64,000 nucleotides of DNA. Source: Lepas anatifera (Eukaryota; Arthropoda; Thecostraca; Lepadidae). Shown in pieces: positions 25,355 through 37,170 of the stretch; positions within the stretch are counted from its first letter, which is position 1; each line of letters opens with the position of its first letter. The stretch lies in the NCBI GenBank assembly GCA_034440635.1, contig JAOTON010000386.1, positions 558,001-622,000 on the forward strand, in the 5' to 3' direction. The notes beneath the pieces were generated by a model, which made no database searches, was not told the DNA's origin, and was given only the letters and a program-made list of their open reading frames with translations. Both the position numbers and the translations under genes were made by a program.

Positions 25355-27104
25355 CAGTTGGGGGAAACTGTGGTCAGCGTTCCCAAGAATAGCTACGTTC
25401 CCAATAATGGGAATATTCACCCATATTTGGGAACGCTTGTTCCATAAATGGAAACGCACGTTCCCAAGGATGGGAACGCCCGGAACGATGTTTTCAGAAA
25501 ACACAACAGGAGCTCAGAAAAGGTTAGGGGAATCTTTCTACCTGGTCAATTTTAACTCTTCTTAAAATTTGAGGGGGAGTTCTACTTTGAATTAGAAAAT
25601 CTATCTTTGAACGCTCCCTCAAATATTCGTCTAAACTGCGCGATCCAGCCCCAACGGTAAAGAACGATGAAAAGATTGCTCTTAGACTGTGAATCCATAC
25701 AGGTATTATCTTTTTAGATAATTTTCGGGGAAAGTCAATGAAAAATAGTAGTATAAAAACAGAATTCCAAAATTGTAGACTGCAAAAATATTTTTCCTTG
25801 GCGTCACACAGTTGCTGCTCACCATGTGCTGACGAATGAGGAAATAGAGGAAAACCGTGCCTTTTGTCTGTTTAGAAAGTAAGTAGTGCTTTAAAGTGGT
25901 ATTTTTGCATTTTCTAAGCTTTTTTTATATTGATTTGTATCAGAAAGCTTTTAGATCCTGTAGTTTTTGTCCCCAAGATTGCTTGAATTATTCCGTAGTG
26001 TTTTGACGAATTACGGTGCGCCGATGCATTACCTCGATATTTTCTACTGGGGTGCTTCATTCATAGGCAGTTCCATCAGGCGGTGAAAGAGGGGCACGTT
26101 CCCCCGCTCGACCCTCGGCACCCCCCATCAAACCTTGGCGCCCCCCCATCGAACCTCGGCGACCCCCTGATCGACCCTTGGCGCAACCCCCCATTGACCC
26201 TCGGCGCAACCCCCCATCGACCTTTGGTGCCCCTTGAAATGGTCACGTAGGTATAATGGTCCCATCCCAGTAGAAATAATGGTCACGGCGCCCCCTGATA
26301 TGTCGCTTCCCACCGCCCCCCCAGGATGCGAAAATCCGATACGATTTTGCGCCCACCTAATATTTGTTGCCTAGGGTCTCAAGCTCCTCCCTCAAGATAT
26401 CAGAGTGCATGCAGTAAAAACATACGCGGAGATTGTTTGAAGGCAATGGTGGGAGATGCTTGAACCCCTAGCCCCCCAAAGTCCTGGATGTGAGAATTGG
26501 CCACTCTGTGATAAACTTTGGCACCCTCTGCTCGGATGACGCCCCCCTTTCGAAAATAAACTTGGATCCGCCTATGCCTCCTTCTACTCCTTTGAGCCTG
26601 CTTCTTGCAGGGGTAGGCCTTTATCCTTGAGACGCTATCATAGGCAAATCCAGGATTGCCGATCGGGGGGACACCTTCCCGGAGGTGCCATTCTTTACCG
26701 GAGAACCCTATCGGATGGGCGCAAAATCTTATCGGTGGGAGCCGATTTTCGCATCCTGGGGGGAGTGGGAAGCGACATTTTAGGGGGCGCCGTGGCCATT
26801 TCAGGGGGTGCCGAGGGTCGATCGGGGGGGGCACGAACTCCCTTTGCCCCCTGGATCCGCCTATGGGGCACTTGCCCACTTCGCCCCCTCCCCCTGGATC
26901 TGCCTTTGGCGGCCATTCACATTTCGTCCGGAAAACTAACATATTGAAATAATTCGGTAGATATACGCCTTTATTCGTTTCAAGCTGTCTGAAATTCCAG
27001 TTTGAATATATGATGGAAAATGCGTTTCCAAATATGGGTCATTGTTCCCATTGTTGGGAACGTAGTCATTCTTGGGAACGCTGACCACAGTTTCCCCCAC
27101 TGAT
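25355..27104. mobile_element. Large inverted-repeat element, non-coding
   Basis: The left end (CAGTTGGGGGAAACTGTGG, then TCAGCGTTCCCAAGAAT) and the complement of the right end agree over about 100 bp, rich in GTTCCCA. No transposase frame was found inside. It contains a nested short element at 26639-26865 and a block of CCCCCCATCGA-type repeats at 26040-26240. No target duplication was found. Confidence 0.6.
26639..26865. mobile_element. Short inverted-repeat element nested in larger one
   Basis: CATAGGCAAATCCAGG and CCTGGATCCGCCTATG are near-perfect inverted ends. The interior (GATTGCCGATC..GGGG, GCGACATTT, GGGGCGCC) is related to the 14239-14491 element. Confidence 0.65.
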
Positions 27105-27664
27105 AAGCCGCTCAGACACCAGCTGCTGCTGGGCATTGAGCTTCTGTGTGGCGGCCAATATATTTATCGCTTCTGGCATGATAACGACAGCCTATACATT
27201 GATCTACACTGGAGGGGACCCAGAGAGACACTGATGGCTTTATATACGCACGGTTTTTATAGGTCTTCAATGTTTCAGTTTATCTGCGTTTGTACTGCGA
27301 TTCCGCGACGTATCTGCTGCGCCCTTCGCGTTCCTACTACGTTGCTACGGCGACCATGGCGGTCCTACGGCGATCATTCTGCGTCCTGGTTCATGCCACC
27401 GAAGCTCGGCGACTATTCTGAACATGTCCACAGTAGTCGCCGTCGGCCGGCGACCTTGGCGTCCCCACGGTGTCGTTCTGTGTCCTTATCACGACCTCGC
27501 GGCAACCATGGTGACCCTACGGTGTCCTGGATCGCAGTAGGAGTGCAATAAGGTTGCCGTCCCGGTGTGACAAGGGTATAAGGAATGGCATTCGCCCTGT
27601 ACTTTCAAACTTCTCTCCATTCTTGAGCGTTAAAAATATATCCGAAAGATATGTTGTCCGCCAA

Positions 27665-27713
27665 CTCCTCTCTCTCTCGCTCTCTCGCTCTCTCGCTCTC
27701 TCTCTCTCTCTCA
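27665..27713. repeat. CT-rich microsatellite
   Basis: CTCTCTCGCTCT-type tract beside the 27731-28713 element. Confidence 0.9.
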
Positions 27714-27730
27714 CCCCGGTGAGGAGTGTT

Positions 27731-28713
27731 TTAACACCCCATCGGTTTTTTTCTGGCGGCACTAAGAAACGGCGGCACAAAAGCCCCCGAACTTGGCACC
27801 GCCTATTCTTGATCAAGTCTGCAACTTTTGCAAAAAAATTTAGGTTGGTTCACTCCAAGTCAGGACACCAGTGCAGGTCAAGCGACCTCACCTCCAAATA
27901 AGTTTAAGGTAGCATAAATCAGAACAGCGTTTGTCTATCGGATTGAATCCTCATATCACATCATATGCCCACTGAGTACTACAAAATGTTTCTGGGATTT
28001 TCATATCGATGAATCGATGATTAGTCAGGTACGGACTACAAGTATAATCTCTGTATTGGAAATGCATGGGAAAACGGAAATTCGCCGACCTTAAAAAAAG
28101 TTTAAGATAGCATAAGTCGGAACAGGGTGAACTTATCCGATTGAAACTTATATCACATAATGGGCCCACCGAGTTCTCTAAAATATGTTCCGGTATTTTT
28201 TATATCGGTGACCTAAGGTCAGATACGAGGCATGACCTCTCCATTGGAAATGCATGTGAAAAATGGTTTTTACTGAATAACTCAGTAACGAATGGTGATA
28301 GAGCGTTTATTTTAGCTGCAGTATAATTGCCTTGTCTTTGCGGTTGTAATGATATGCATTTTATATAATTTGACCTTGACCTTATCTCAGGTCAGGGCAA
28401 ATTCTTGATTTGACCTAGCAAGGTCAAATTATATATCATTCGATTTGGCTTGCTGCGAGGATTCATATGATTACAGTCGTTTTGCTCTATCTTTACTTGT
28501 TCAGATGTAATGGCCGAAAACCTTAATTTACATGTTATCCCTATGACGGAAAAAATGGTTCAAACATTTTCGATGGAGAAGTGGATGGGCTATTCAACGC
28601 CGTTTGCCGTTTTTCACTACCTACCGTGGTTCGCGAGATCTTAGGGGGCGGGTATCCGCCCACCCCCTCGTCAAACCTAAGGTGGCTCAGACCCCCGTCA
28701 ATGCGCGTGTTAA
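27731..28713 (+). mobile_element. GGTCA-rich TTAA element, composite copy
   Basis: It starts TTAACACCCCATCGG and ends CAATGCGCGTGTTAA. The right part (from about 28090) matches 31738-32400 closely. The left part repeats the same internal module once more (the GTTTAAG, ATCACAT and GAGT-CTA blocks occur at 27902 and again at 28100), so the copy looks like a fusion or an internal duplication of two related elements. It carries many TGACCT half-sites and has no transposase. Confidence 0.6.
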
Positions 28714-29590
28714 ATAAGCATAAATGTGTGATTGTTTGAAAGAAAATTAAATTACCTCACTGTAGTGCCCACTTATGACCAGCAAAACTCCACTATAAAC
28801 GGAGAATTAGCCTCTTTTCAGGAGCCTAAAAAAATACGTCTTACTCCTACAAAGCATTGACACAGAATGACAGAATGACAAGAATGACAACTTAGCACAA
28901 AATGATAATACAGCTTTTAATTTGCTACATTACGTTCGGATTATTATTGCGAGTCAACTGATATGCATGTCGATTATTTATTTTATTATTATTATTTATG
29001 ATTATTATTTATTATTTTCTTTGAGCCTTTCGCATTTGTAGTGATGAATACCTGCAAGAAGAGATAGAACATATTATGTCGTCGTTCACAAAGCTAAAAT
29101 ATCCGAGAGGATTTCTGATAAATCTGAAGAAGAAAACTCTAGATATAAGAAAACGATCCGCGAAATCCAACAAAAAGGAACAGATACGATGTGTTACGAT
29201 ACCTTACTCCAAACCAGATGGAATTATTGCAAACAAACATGAAGAAACGGGTTGCAAAGTAGCATTTTGTTCCGGTAAAAAATTTAGTAGTATCTTAGCG
29301 AAAAAGAAAGTTCAGATGACTTAGAACCAAAAAGTGTAGTGTACCAGGTGCCGTGCCTGTCGTGTACAAAATCGTAGGTACATAGGTGAAACAGGAAGGG
29401 GTCTAAAAAACAAGATTAAAAGAACATATAAGAGACCTTCAAAACAACTCAGAGATCAGTGCATTTGTCATACATTCCATGAAAACAAATCATCTACCAA
29501 ACTGGGATAGAGCTAAAATTATAGCAGTTTGTAAAAACAAACGTAATAGACAAGCCACAGAAGCAGCATATATAGCTAAAAATGATACTT

Positions 29591-30615
29591 TTAACCCTAG
29601 CCCCACCGGGGCCATCGATGCCCCCCTAAGGTTTTTCCGGGATAGCAGAAAACGACGAGGCACAGCACCGCGGTTGAGGGCTCCACCTCTCACTGCATCA
29701 TTTTTCCATCATCCCTGAAATTTTTTACCCCGGGTCACCCAAGGTCAGGTCACCAGACGAGGTCAACTAAGGTCACCTCACTTCAACTTTAGAGCTCTGT
29801 AAAAGCTACATTTCAAAGTCGATCGATTTGAAACTTCCAACACTTCATGAACCCTCCAGGGTCTACAAGGTGTATATCTGGGATTTTTCGATTTCGTGCC
29901 CTGAGGTCAGGTCACGAGGCGACCTCTCCCACTGGAAAAGCATGGGTAAAAGCTGTTTCATGATATAAAAGCCACAAAAATGATTGCAAATACTCAGACC
30001 GCTCAGAACAGCGTTTTGGGACACCCTTTCACGGATCCCAGGGGTCATATTTGCCCTTTGACTTTGTCAAGGTCATCCAAGGTCACCAGAGGTCAAAAAC
30101 AGTATTTTGACAATAACTTTTGACCTAATTAAGCTAGAGCGGTGAAACAAACACCATCGTGTTTGTCTTGTCACTGGCTTTCATTTGATATACGGCAAGG
30201 TCACTTTTTGACCTTTCGTGACCTCAGGTCATATTAGGTCACGAGGTGGCCTCTGGAGGTCAAACCACTGGCGGGAGGTCTTTACCTTCCACATAGCGGA
30301 AAAAGTACTGGCAATTTGCTATCAAATGTACTTTACCAGGGCCTCAATAGCTTTAATGACATAAGAGTTATGCCCAGTTTGCTTAATCATTGCATATTTG
30401 AGTGAAAATAGCCGATCTTGACCTAATTTGCCTCTGGAGGTCAAACCATTGACCTGAGCACTAAAACATGTGAAGTAATTTCTTACTGAATTCACGCGAG
30501 CCTTCTATTGCACTTTGCAGATTTGCGCTAACGCCCATATTTTCGGAGTTAGAGGGGGGCCATCGATGGCCCCCGGTGGGGCGAAGGTGGGCGACCCCGG
30601 TGGGGCGCGGGTTAA
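29591..30615 (-). mobile_element. TTAA-flanked GGTCA-rich element, copy B
   Basis: This is a reversed copy of the 9071-10098 element, with TTAA at both ends and the CCATCGATG palindrome inside each end. It interrupts Penelope-like endonuclease sequence, so it inserted after that copy. It has small substitutions and indels relative to copy A, indicating that both are old. Confidence 0.8.
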
Positions 30616-30982
30616 CCTTAGGCCGGGTTTCATGAAATGGGCAAAATCTGCAGCTTTATTAGGAGTTGGTTAAGCAAAGAGAGAGAACCAATAATCATAT
30701 AATATAATAATAATAAAAACAATAATGATGGTGAAATAACAATAGAACATTATTTAGAATAATGATAAGTCTAGCATGTCTCATATCAAAGCTTGCTTGT
30801 ATACATTATAGAATAATTCAAGAAACATTATTTGAATATCCTCAAGAACGGTGCTTTTATAGTTCTGTCGCATGATGACTTTGCACAAAAAATCAAAACG
30901 ATGAAACTGCAGCCTGTCTTGGTGACAGGTTACTTATTCTCCAGTGTCTCTATTGCTCTGTTTATCTCTCATGCCATAGATG

Positions 30983-31006
30983 TTGAAGAAGACTATTTGT
31001 CGAAAC
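30983..31006 (+). ncRNA. Hammerhead-like motif near PLE 3' end
   Basis: TTGAAGA, one A, the stem GAC-TATTT-GTC and GAAAC form the same arrangement as the motif at 44341, again with one extra base before the stem. The first core base is T instead of C. Its position downstream of a PLE endonuclease agrees with the known presence of hammerhead motifs in these elements. The cleavage arm was not identified. Confidence 0.35.
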
Positions 31007-31550
31007 GCGTTCATCAGTCAGCTGTGTTGGTTTAAGTGATTATAATATCGATTATTCTTTGTCAGATGGGGACCTTGACTTTCGGTCAGGTCATTTTAAA
31101 TAAAGATTGAATATATTGCAGAATCAAGACACACTAAATAACATTATAAAATTTACACTTTTAAAAAAACGTAATCCTCCTCCTCCTCCTTTACCATATT
31201 TTTACTCCATATAGATTTCCTGAGTTTTTTTCACTGGGATGAGTTCCAGAGTCATTTTAATGTTTTGGCCCGGCCTATAGTTATATCATACATCATTCGA
31301 TTTGCCGTAACGAGAGCAAGCGAATAGAGTCTAAAAATTGATTCTAACTCAACACTGTCAGACGTTAGAGCCTAGAAACTCTTTTTTAACATGCCACTTT
31401 CCTTGACCTGTCATGATTTCAATATGGAGCTGAGCTAAAAAGTGACTAATGTAGTTCTTTCATGAATTTTTATGAGCCATCCACTAGCCTTCGCGTTTTT
31501 CGCTATCCCGTATAGGAGTCGAGATCGATGGGTTGTTTGAAACTCTGACT

Positions 31551-32400
31551 TTAACACGCGCATTAACGGGGGGCGGGTACCCGCCCCCCTCGGGTTTTCC
31601 GGAGATAGTAGAAAAACAGCGGCGCGTAGCGCCGCCGTCCTAGGTATACCTTTTCCCTCATCATTTTTACAACTTCTGTGAAAATTTTAAAATTAGGTCA
31701 TCTCAGGTCAGGTCACCAGTACAGGTCAAGTGACCCAACCTCAAAAAAAAGTTTAAGATAACATAAGTCGGAGCAGGGTGAACTTATCCAATCGAAACTC
31801 ATATCACATAATGGCCCCACCGAGTTCTCTAAAATAAGTTCCGGTATTTTTGATATCGATGACCTAAGGTCAGGTACGAGGCATGACCTCTCCATTGGAA
31901 ATACATGGGAAAAATGGTTTTTACGGAATAACTCAGTAACGGATGGTGATAGAGCATTTATTTTAGCTGCATTAGACTCGCCTGGGCTTTGCAGTTCTAA
32001 TGATATGCATTTTATATAATTTGACTCTGACCTTCCCTCAGGTCAGGTCAAATCCTTGATTTGACCTAGCAAGGTCAACTTATATATCATTCGATTTGGC
32101 TTGCTGGGAGGATTCATATAGTTTGAGTCGTTTTGCTCTATCTTTACTTGTTCAGATGAAATGACCAAAAAACTGAATTTACATGTTATCCCTATGACGG
32201 GCAAGTTTTGACCTCTCGTGACCTTAAATGTGACCTGACCAAAAAATGGTTCAAGTGTTTTCGATGGAGAAGTGGATGGGCAGCCCAATGCCGTTTACCG
32301 TTTTTCGCTACCTACCGTGGTTCTCGAGATCTTAGAGGGGCGGGTACCCGCCTCCCGTCAATGCGAAGGTGGCTCAGACCCCCGTCAATGCGCGTGTTAA
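31551..32400 (+). mobile_element. GGTCA-rich TTAA element, copy C
   Basis: The 850 bp element is bounded by TTAACACGCGCATT and the complementary CAATGCGCGTGTTAA. Inside each end is the palindrome GGCGGGTACCCGCC. The interior shares long stretches with 28090-28713. TGACCT and AGGTCA half-sites are dense at 31680-31900 and 32020-32240. Confidence 0.75.
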
Positions 32401-32729
32401 TTTTTCTACACGTCACCTGCATTAGTTTTGCCAGTATTTATTAGGTTTTGTACCAAAGTAATATCATTGAAAACGAAGGCTCGAAAGATTTTGTGTTCAT
32501 TGTCTGTAACATCAATCCTGGATACAAGCATACCTTACAGGATCATATACTAGACAAACTGGAATTCAATTACTCTCATGGGGGGGTATAATTTATAAAA
32601 TAACCAAAATAAACGAGAAGATAATAAAAGAAAAAAATAAACACAACTAAAAAAGGATCAAAAAAAATATCATCATTTGGGAGGTACAAAGGGCTTCGCA
32701 GTGCAATGAAGGTTGGGCTAATCCTGCTT

Positions 32730-33120
32730 CAGTGGCGGATCGGGGGGAGGGTGAAAAAGGCGTTTGCCCCCAAACGGAAAATCTCGGGGAAAACTCTGTT
32801 TTTGCCCTCCCCAAGCGATCGACCCCCATTTTTCCCCGACTCCTTTTTTGTTTATAAGCAAGGTTTTGGTGCTTCAACTCTCAACTTCAGGCAGAACCAG
32901 TTACGATCAGGGCAAATATTTGGCCTCGGAAAGGAAAGAAGGTATCTCGAGCCCTGATGGTCACCCCGTAACGTTTTTTCTTCTTTTTTTGGTTTTCGCC
33001 TCAAATACTCAAATTCTACCGGCAAGTGATATTGTAGCGCAGCTTTTCACTGCGTGACGTTTTTTTCCTTTTTTTACTTTGTTTTGCCCCTCCGAAATCA
33101 AACGGCTAGATCCGCCACTG
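32730..33120. mobile_element. hAT-like MITE, CAGTGGCGGATC ends
   Basis: It begins CAGTGGCGGATC and ends GATCCGCCACTG. The flanks TCCTGCTT and TCCCGCTT differ at one base, an 8 bp target duplication. The interior is GC- then T-rich and non-coding. Confidence 0.75.
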
Positions 33121-33159
33121 TCCCGCTTGTCAGGGAGCATGTTCGCTTCGGACAGGATA

Positions 33160-33690
33160 TCAACCCTCGCCCCGGTGGGGGCTTTTGAACACCCCATCAG
33201 GTTTTTCCGGTGGCACGAAAAAACGGCGGTGCGTTACGCCGCCGGACTTAGCACACCTTATCCTTGATCAATCCCACAACTTGCCCCAAATGGCTCTTGA
33301 AACACAACTTGCCCCAAAATTTTAAGGTCGGGTTATCTCAGGTCAGGTCACCAGTGGAGGTCAAGTGAACTCACCTCCAAAACTGTTTAAGGTGGCATAA
33401 GTAAGAAGTGGTGGAATCTATCAAATTGAAACTTATACCACACAAGGGACCCACCGAGTGCTACAAAATTTATTCCGGGATTTGTCATATCGATAACCTA
33501 GAGTCAGGTACCGATCGTGACCTCTCCATTTGAGATACATGGGGAAAACGGAAAATGGGCTGTATTTGTGTAGATACAGTTGAGAGCTCCAGATCGTAGT
33601 ATCCTGGGCCCCTTTCCAGGTTCATGCTGCAATTCTTTACCTGTGACCTCTGAGAGGTCATCTGGGGCTATTTAATTAGTTTTCAGATTT
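33160..33690 (+). mobile_element. GGTCA-rich element, partial
   Basis: It opens with CAACCCTCGCCCCGGTGGGG and AACACCCCATCAGG, as in the other GGTCA elements, then shows the GGTCA-rich module (33320-33380, 33490-33510, 33640-33665). The right end is not clear. Confidence 0.5.
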
Positions 33691-33875
33691 GGGTCAATAA
33701 CTGTGCTGGAAATGATGATACAGCTTATATTCTGATACCATTACGTTTGAACTGCTATTGCGAGTAGATTGAGTTTGTCGGGTCGGGTGCAAACACGAAT
33801 AGGGACAAGGTGTCGATTCCCCTTTTGTAGCGTTTTCCCTAGTCCCCAGCGGTAGCCGCCTCCGGGCCAGGAGAT

Positions 33876-33960
33876 GATAACAATAATAATAATTGTTGGG
33901 ACTTAGTGACGTACCAACTGCTAAGGTTACACGGCGTCACCAAACTGGCGTCAAGGGCGT
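33876..33960 (-). repeat. SINE 3' fragment, reversed
   Basis: AATAATAATTGTTGGG followed by GACGTACCAACTGC and CACGGCGTCACCAA is the complement of the tail and body of the 10.75 kb SINE family. It is a truncated, diverged copy. Confidence 0.6.
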
Positions 33961-35300
33961 TCATTGGTTGTCCAGGGGGTGCCACCTCCATTCCTGGACG
34001 ACAGATGAAAAAGGCTCTCATTGGTCAGCCTCGACCCAGGGATTCTCCCACAACTAAGCGAGGCGCTTTTGCTAGCAGGACAACGGGGCGGACCTGAAGC
34101 ATGATAATGACACGTGCTGCTAATAACAGAGCTTGTTAGTGGTGTAAATACAAAGCCGTAATCTCCCGCGTCCGGAGCATCACTTGCTTTTGATGCCCGG
34201 TTCTGAGGCAGTAAGTCGGGCAGGCGTCAGAAAAAAGCAGCGACAGGGAGGCTTTCCGACGGAACTAATGACCACGTTCAGTCTATAAATCGCATATACC
34301 TGCACGAGACCATGCTTATTAAAAGAGACGGCAGATACCCTTGTTAGCAGGCGGGAAGCCCGATACGCAACATCTATGGTTACTGGGGTATAATTGGAAA
34401 TGCCTACAAGGAGAAATAGCGTGGTGATTGTAAGTATGTACGTACTTACCTGATGACCCTATGCATGTATGTATATACAATACATCCAGGGCACTTGTCT
34501 CATCAAATGCCGCACAGGGCCATTCAGAAACCCGCTTACCACCTCAGCTTTGATTTTCGACGTGTTTGATGTCAGGGCTGATTTTGTGCTGCTGGAATTC
34601 GAATTTAGATTCTGTGACCGGAATTCGAAAATGTGGTTCTCTGAAAACTTCTGGCTGCACCGGAGTTCAAGGCACAACGTCATATCTCGTCATGTATTCA
34701 TTCATTCGTTCATCTATATGTAGTCTGAGACTCGGTCTCTGCCAAGGCACGCAAATATGTCAATGCTAACTTCTCAGTCTTTCAGTCTGGTGACTGATAT
34801 CAAAAGAGAGATAGTCTTAGAGCTGTTGAATTGACCCGTCTCGTCGTGAAAAGTTATGGAGATGTTCGGTGTGGTTGTACTACCACTCATGATGGTTACC
34901 TTCTACCAGCCCCATCAGTGTGGATTTATATCTCTTTGGGGTGCCCTAGGAGTTCTAGTAAAAGTTTGAAATAGTGTTAAAATGCCCTTTAGATTGTTGT
35001 GTTTTTCATTTTAAGGACTTTTAATTCTTGAAAAACTAAGATTAAAAAAATTACCCCGAGCTTTTCCGTTTATGGGGGCAAATGCCTTTTCTGACCCCCC
35101 CCACCCCCCCCCGATTCGCCAATGGGAAAATACATATTCCACAAAAGATGGCACTCTCCACCCCTAAGTGTGTCTTCCAAAGAACAATGCAGCAGAACGT
35201 TTCAAATGTTCCCGAAGAGGTATCGCAGCTCAATTTTTAGTCACGCTGTGAAATTTGAATAATCCGCAGATAAGCCAGCTAATTTTCTACCAGCTTATGG

Positions 35301-35482
35301 GGATGGGGTGGCTTAGTGGATAGCACCCTTGTCGTCTAAGCCACCGGTCCCGGGTTCAAGTCCCGACGGAGCCTCTGAATAAGTCGATCTGATCCCCAAA
35401 ATCCCTTCCAACAGTGTGAGAGTTGGCGACGCCGTATGACCCTGGCAGTTGGTGCGTCGTTAAACCCCAACAATTATTATTG
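35301..35482 (+). repeat. tRNA-derived SINE with 11 bp target duplication
   Basis: Same family as 10751-10936 and nearly identical. CCAGCTTATGG flanks it at 35290-35300 and 35483-35493. The perfect duplication and close match suggest a fairly recent insertion. Confidence 0.88.
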
Positions 35483-36750
35483 CCAGCTTATGGTTAGCAT
35501 TTGATTTGCATTCGCTTTTCAGATGGCAGTGACTTTCAGAGTGTCTTTTACTGACGTAATAAAGGCAGCGAGTGATAGAGAACTAGTCAAGGATTGTGCA
35601 GTGATGTTTCAGAGGCCACCGATAGTTGAGAACGAGCAGCCAATTCTGGCTTTGGGGCGGGCCACGTGCCCGTTTAGGGGGTCTTCATGGCGCAGTCGGA
35701 TAGCACAAGCGTTTGGCTCTAGAACTTAGAGTGTCGGGAACGGGAGCCCACTTCCAGCGAGAGTCGGCGCGCTGCCCTGGCTCAAGCCTGGCTCATTCCT
35801 GTCGACGCCGTATATCCTGGACGTTAGTTTGCTGTTCATTTCCAGGAAAAGGTGCCCCTTTAGCCCCTGGATGCGCCTGTAACAAGGTGATGGATAAGCT
35901 GAAGACACTGATGTATCGTTTCTAGCAACAGCAGGTGTGATGGGTTTCGACGTTGTCAGAACTTCATGCATCATATCTCCATAAGCTGTGTGTTACTGCT
36001 GTGGACAAAAGAAACGTTCCCACGGGATGCTATTCAGCCTCGCATGACCAGCATTATGCTCAGTCAGTAAGGTACTCATGAAAGACCCGTTGAAAGGCCC
36101 CGGTACGTCACCACACCAGCATAAATATCATAAGCGAGTGCACGGCCAAACAACTCAGTCACCCAACATTCCGAGAGGAAGCAGTGGAACTTAAACGTAC
36201 TTAACAAACAGCATGCCAAACGGTACTTACACAAAGTCGCTACGATACCCTCATTAACCCGACGGCGAAAAATCCGGTTATCGCTGTTGATTGATGACAA
36301 TAGCATGCGCCGCACCCATATAAACGTCGCAAGCCATGGGAACGCACCCGAAACATGTTTGGACATTGCGTGAGAAACAGCGTCTGAGGAGTGTTTGAGT
36401 CGACCGATCGATCAGGCCATGAAGCACGCCCGCTGGCCGCTGGGTACTGGAGCTTCTCGACCAGTCAGCACGCGGCGGCTTCGCCACGCTCTAGTCCACG
36501 GTGAAGAGACCTCATATGTGAACAGCAGGGATGGAAGCAATTTTCTGGGCAGGATGGACTTCAGCGTCCCTTATCATGCGGCACAGTATTTGTTGAACAT
36601 ATCTGCTTGAGGTTCAGTCCACTCCTGACAAGTATAAGAAAACGGCAATGAAGGAGGAAGCATGGAACATTCAGCCGAGGGCAATGATGCGAGCCTGTTA
36701 AGCCATAAGGACTGCAACAGTACAGTAGGCAGCTGTATTTGATCGGACAG

Positions 36751-36877
36751 TGTCGGAACCATCCAGAGGGCCATGGGGGCCGGCTTGGAGCTGCGGCGGG
36801 TGTTCAGGCGCTGGTCCTTCGCGCGGGCTCTTCGCCTGCTGGTCTTCCTTGCCTGTCTCACAGCGTTCTTAGTACTG
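36751..36877 (+). CDS. DEG/ENaC exon with first transmembrane helix (TM1)
   Basis: In the frame containing the ATG at 36773 this exon encodes a basic stretch, LRRVFRRWSFARALR, followed by a hydrophobic run, LLVFLACLTAFLVL, which matches the charged region and TM1 that open DEG/ENaC channels. The exon ends at a good donor (CTG then gtaagc at 36878). It ends on a complete codon, and the next exon continues the hydrophobic helix with SSISLL. An in-frame stop at 36740 limits the exon, so the acceptor is probably the cag ending at 36750; another possible one ends at 36766. The ATG at 36773 has a strong initiation context (GCCATGG), but starting there would leave almost no cytoplasmic tail, and the family normally has one. 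An upstream exon is therefore more likely. Confidence 0.6.
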
Positions 36878-37111
36878 GTAAGCTGTGCACAAGAAGCAAA
36901 CAAAAAAGCAATATGTGTAGTTTTTTTGTGAATAGTGCTCACCATTTACAGTTTACGTTTGCCACTTGTGAAAAACCAAGAAAATCAGTTATTTTTCTCG
37001 TATGCAACTAATCCGGTGAGCTATCGTCATTCAGCTTCCTGAAAAACATTGTTGATAATCTCCATCGTTGATAATCATATTTACATGAATGTATGTATTT
37101 TCTATACATAT

Positions 37112-37170
<59 letters not shown>

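Larger units (their letters stand above)
29035..31060 (+). mobile_element. Penelope-like element remnant, split by a TTAA element
   Basis: In shifted plus-strand frames the left part reads YLQEEIEHIMSSFTKLKYPR (helix after the reverse transcriptase), then IPYSKPDGIIANKHEETGC, then across a frameshift VYQVPCLSCT and YIGETGRGLKNKIKRTYKR-like sequence, i.e. the GIY-YIG endonuclease. It continues to AAYIAKNDT at 29586. It is then interrupted at a TTAA by the 29591-30615 element and resumes at 30616. Downstream at 30983-31006 is a second hammerhead-like motif. The copy is 5'-truncated next to an AT-rich block and has several frameshifts. It belongs to a family separate from the two minus-strand copies. 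Confidence 0.65.
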
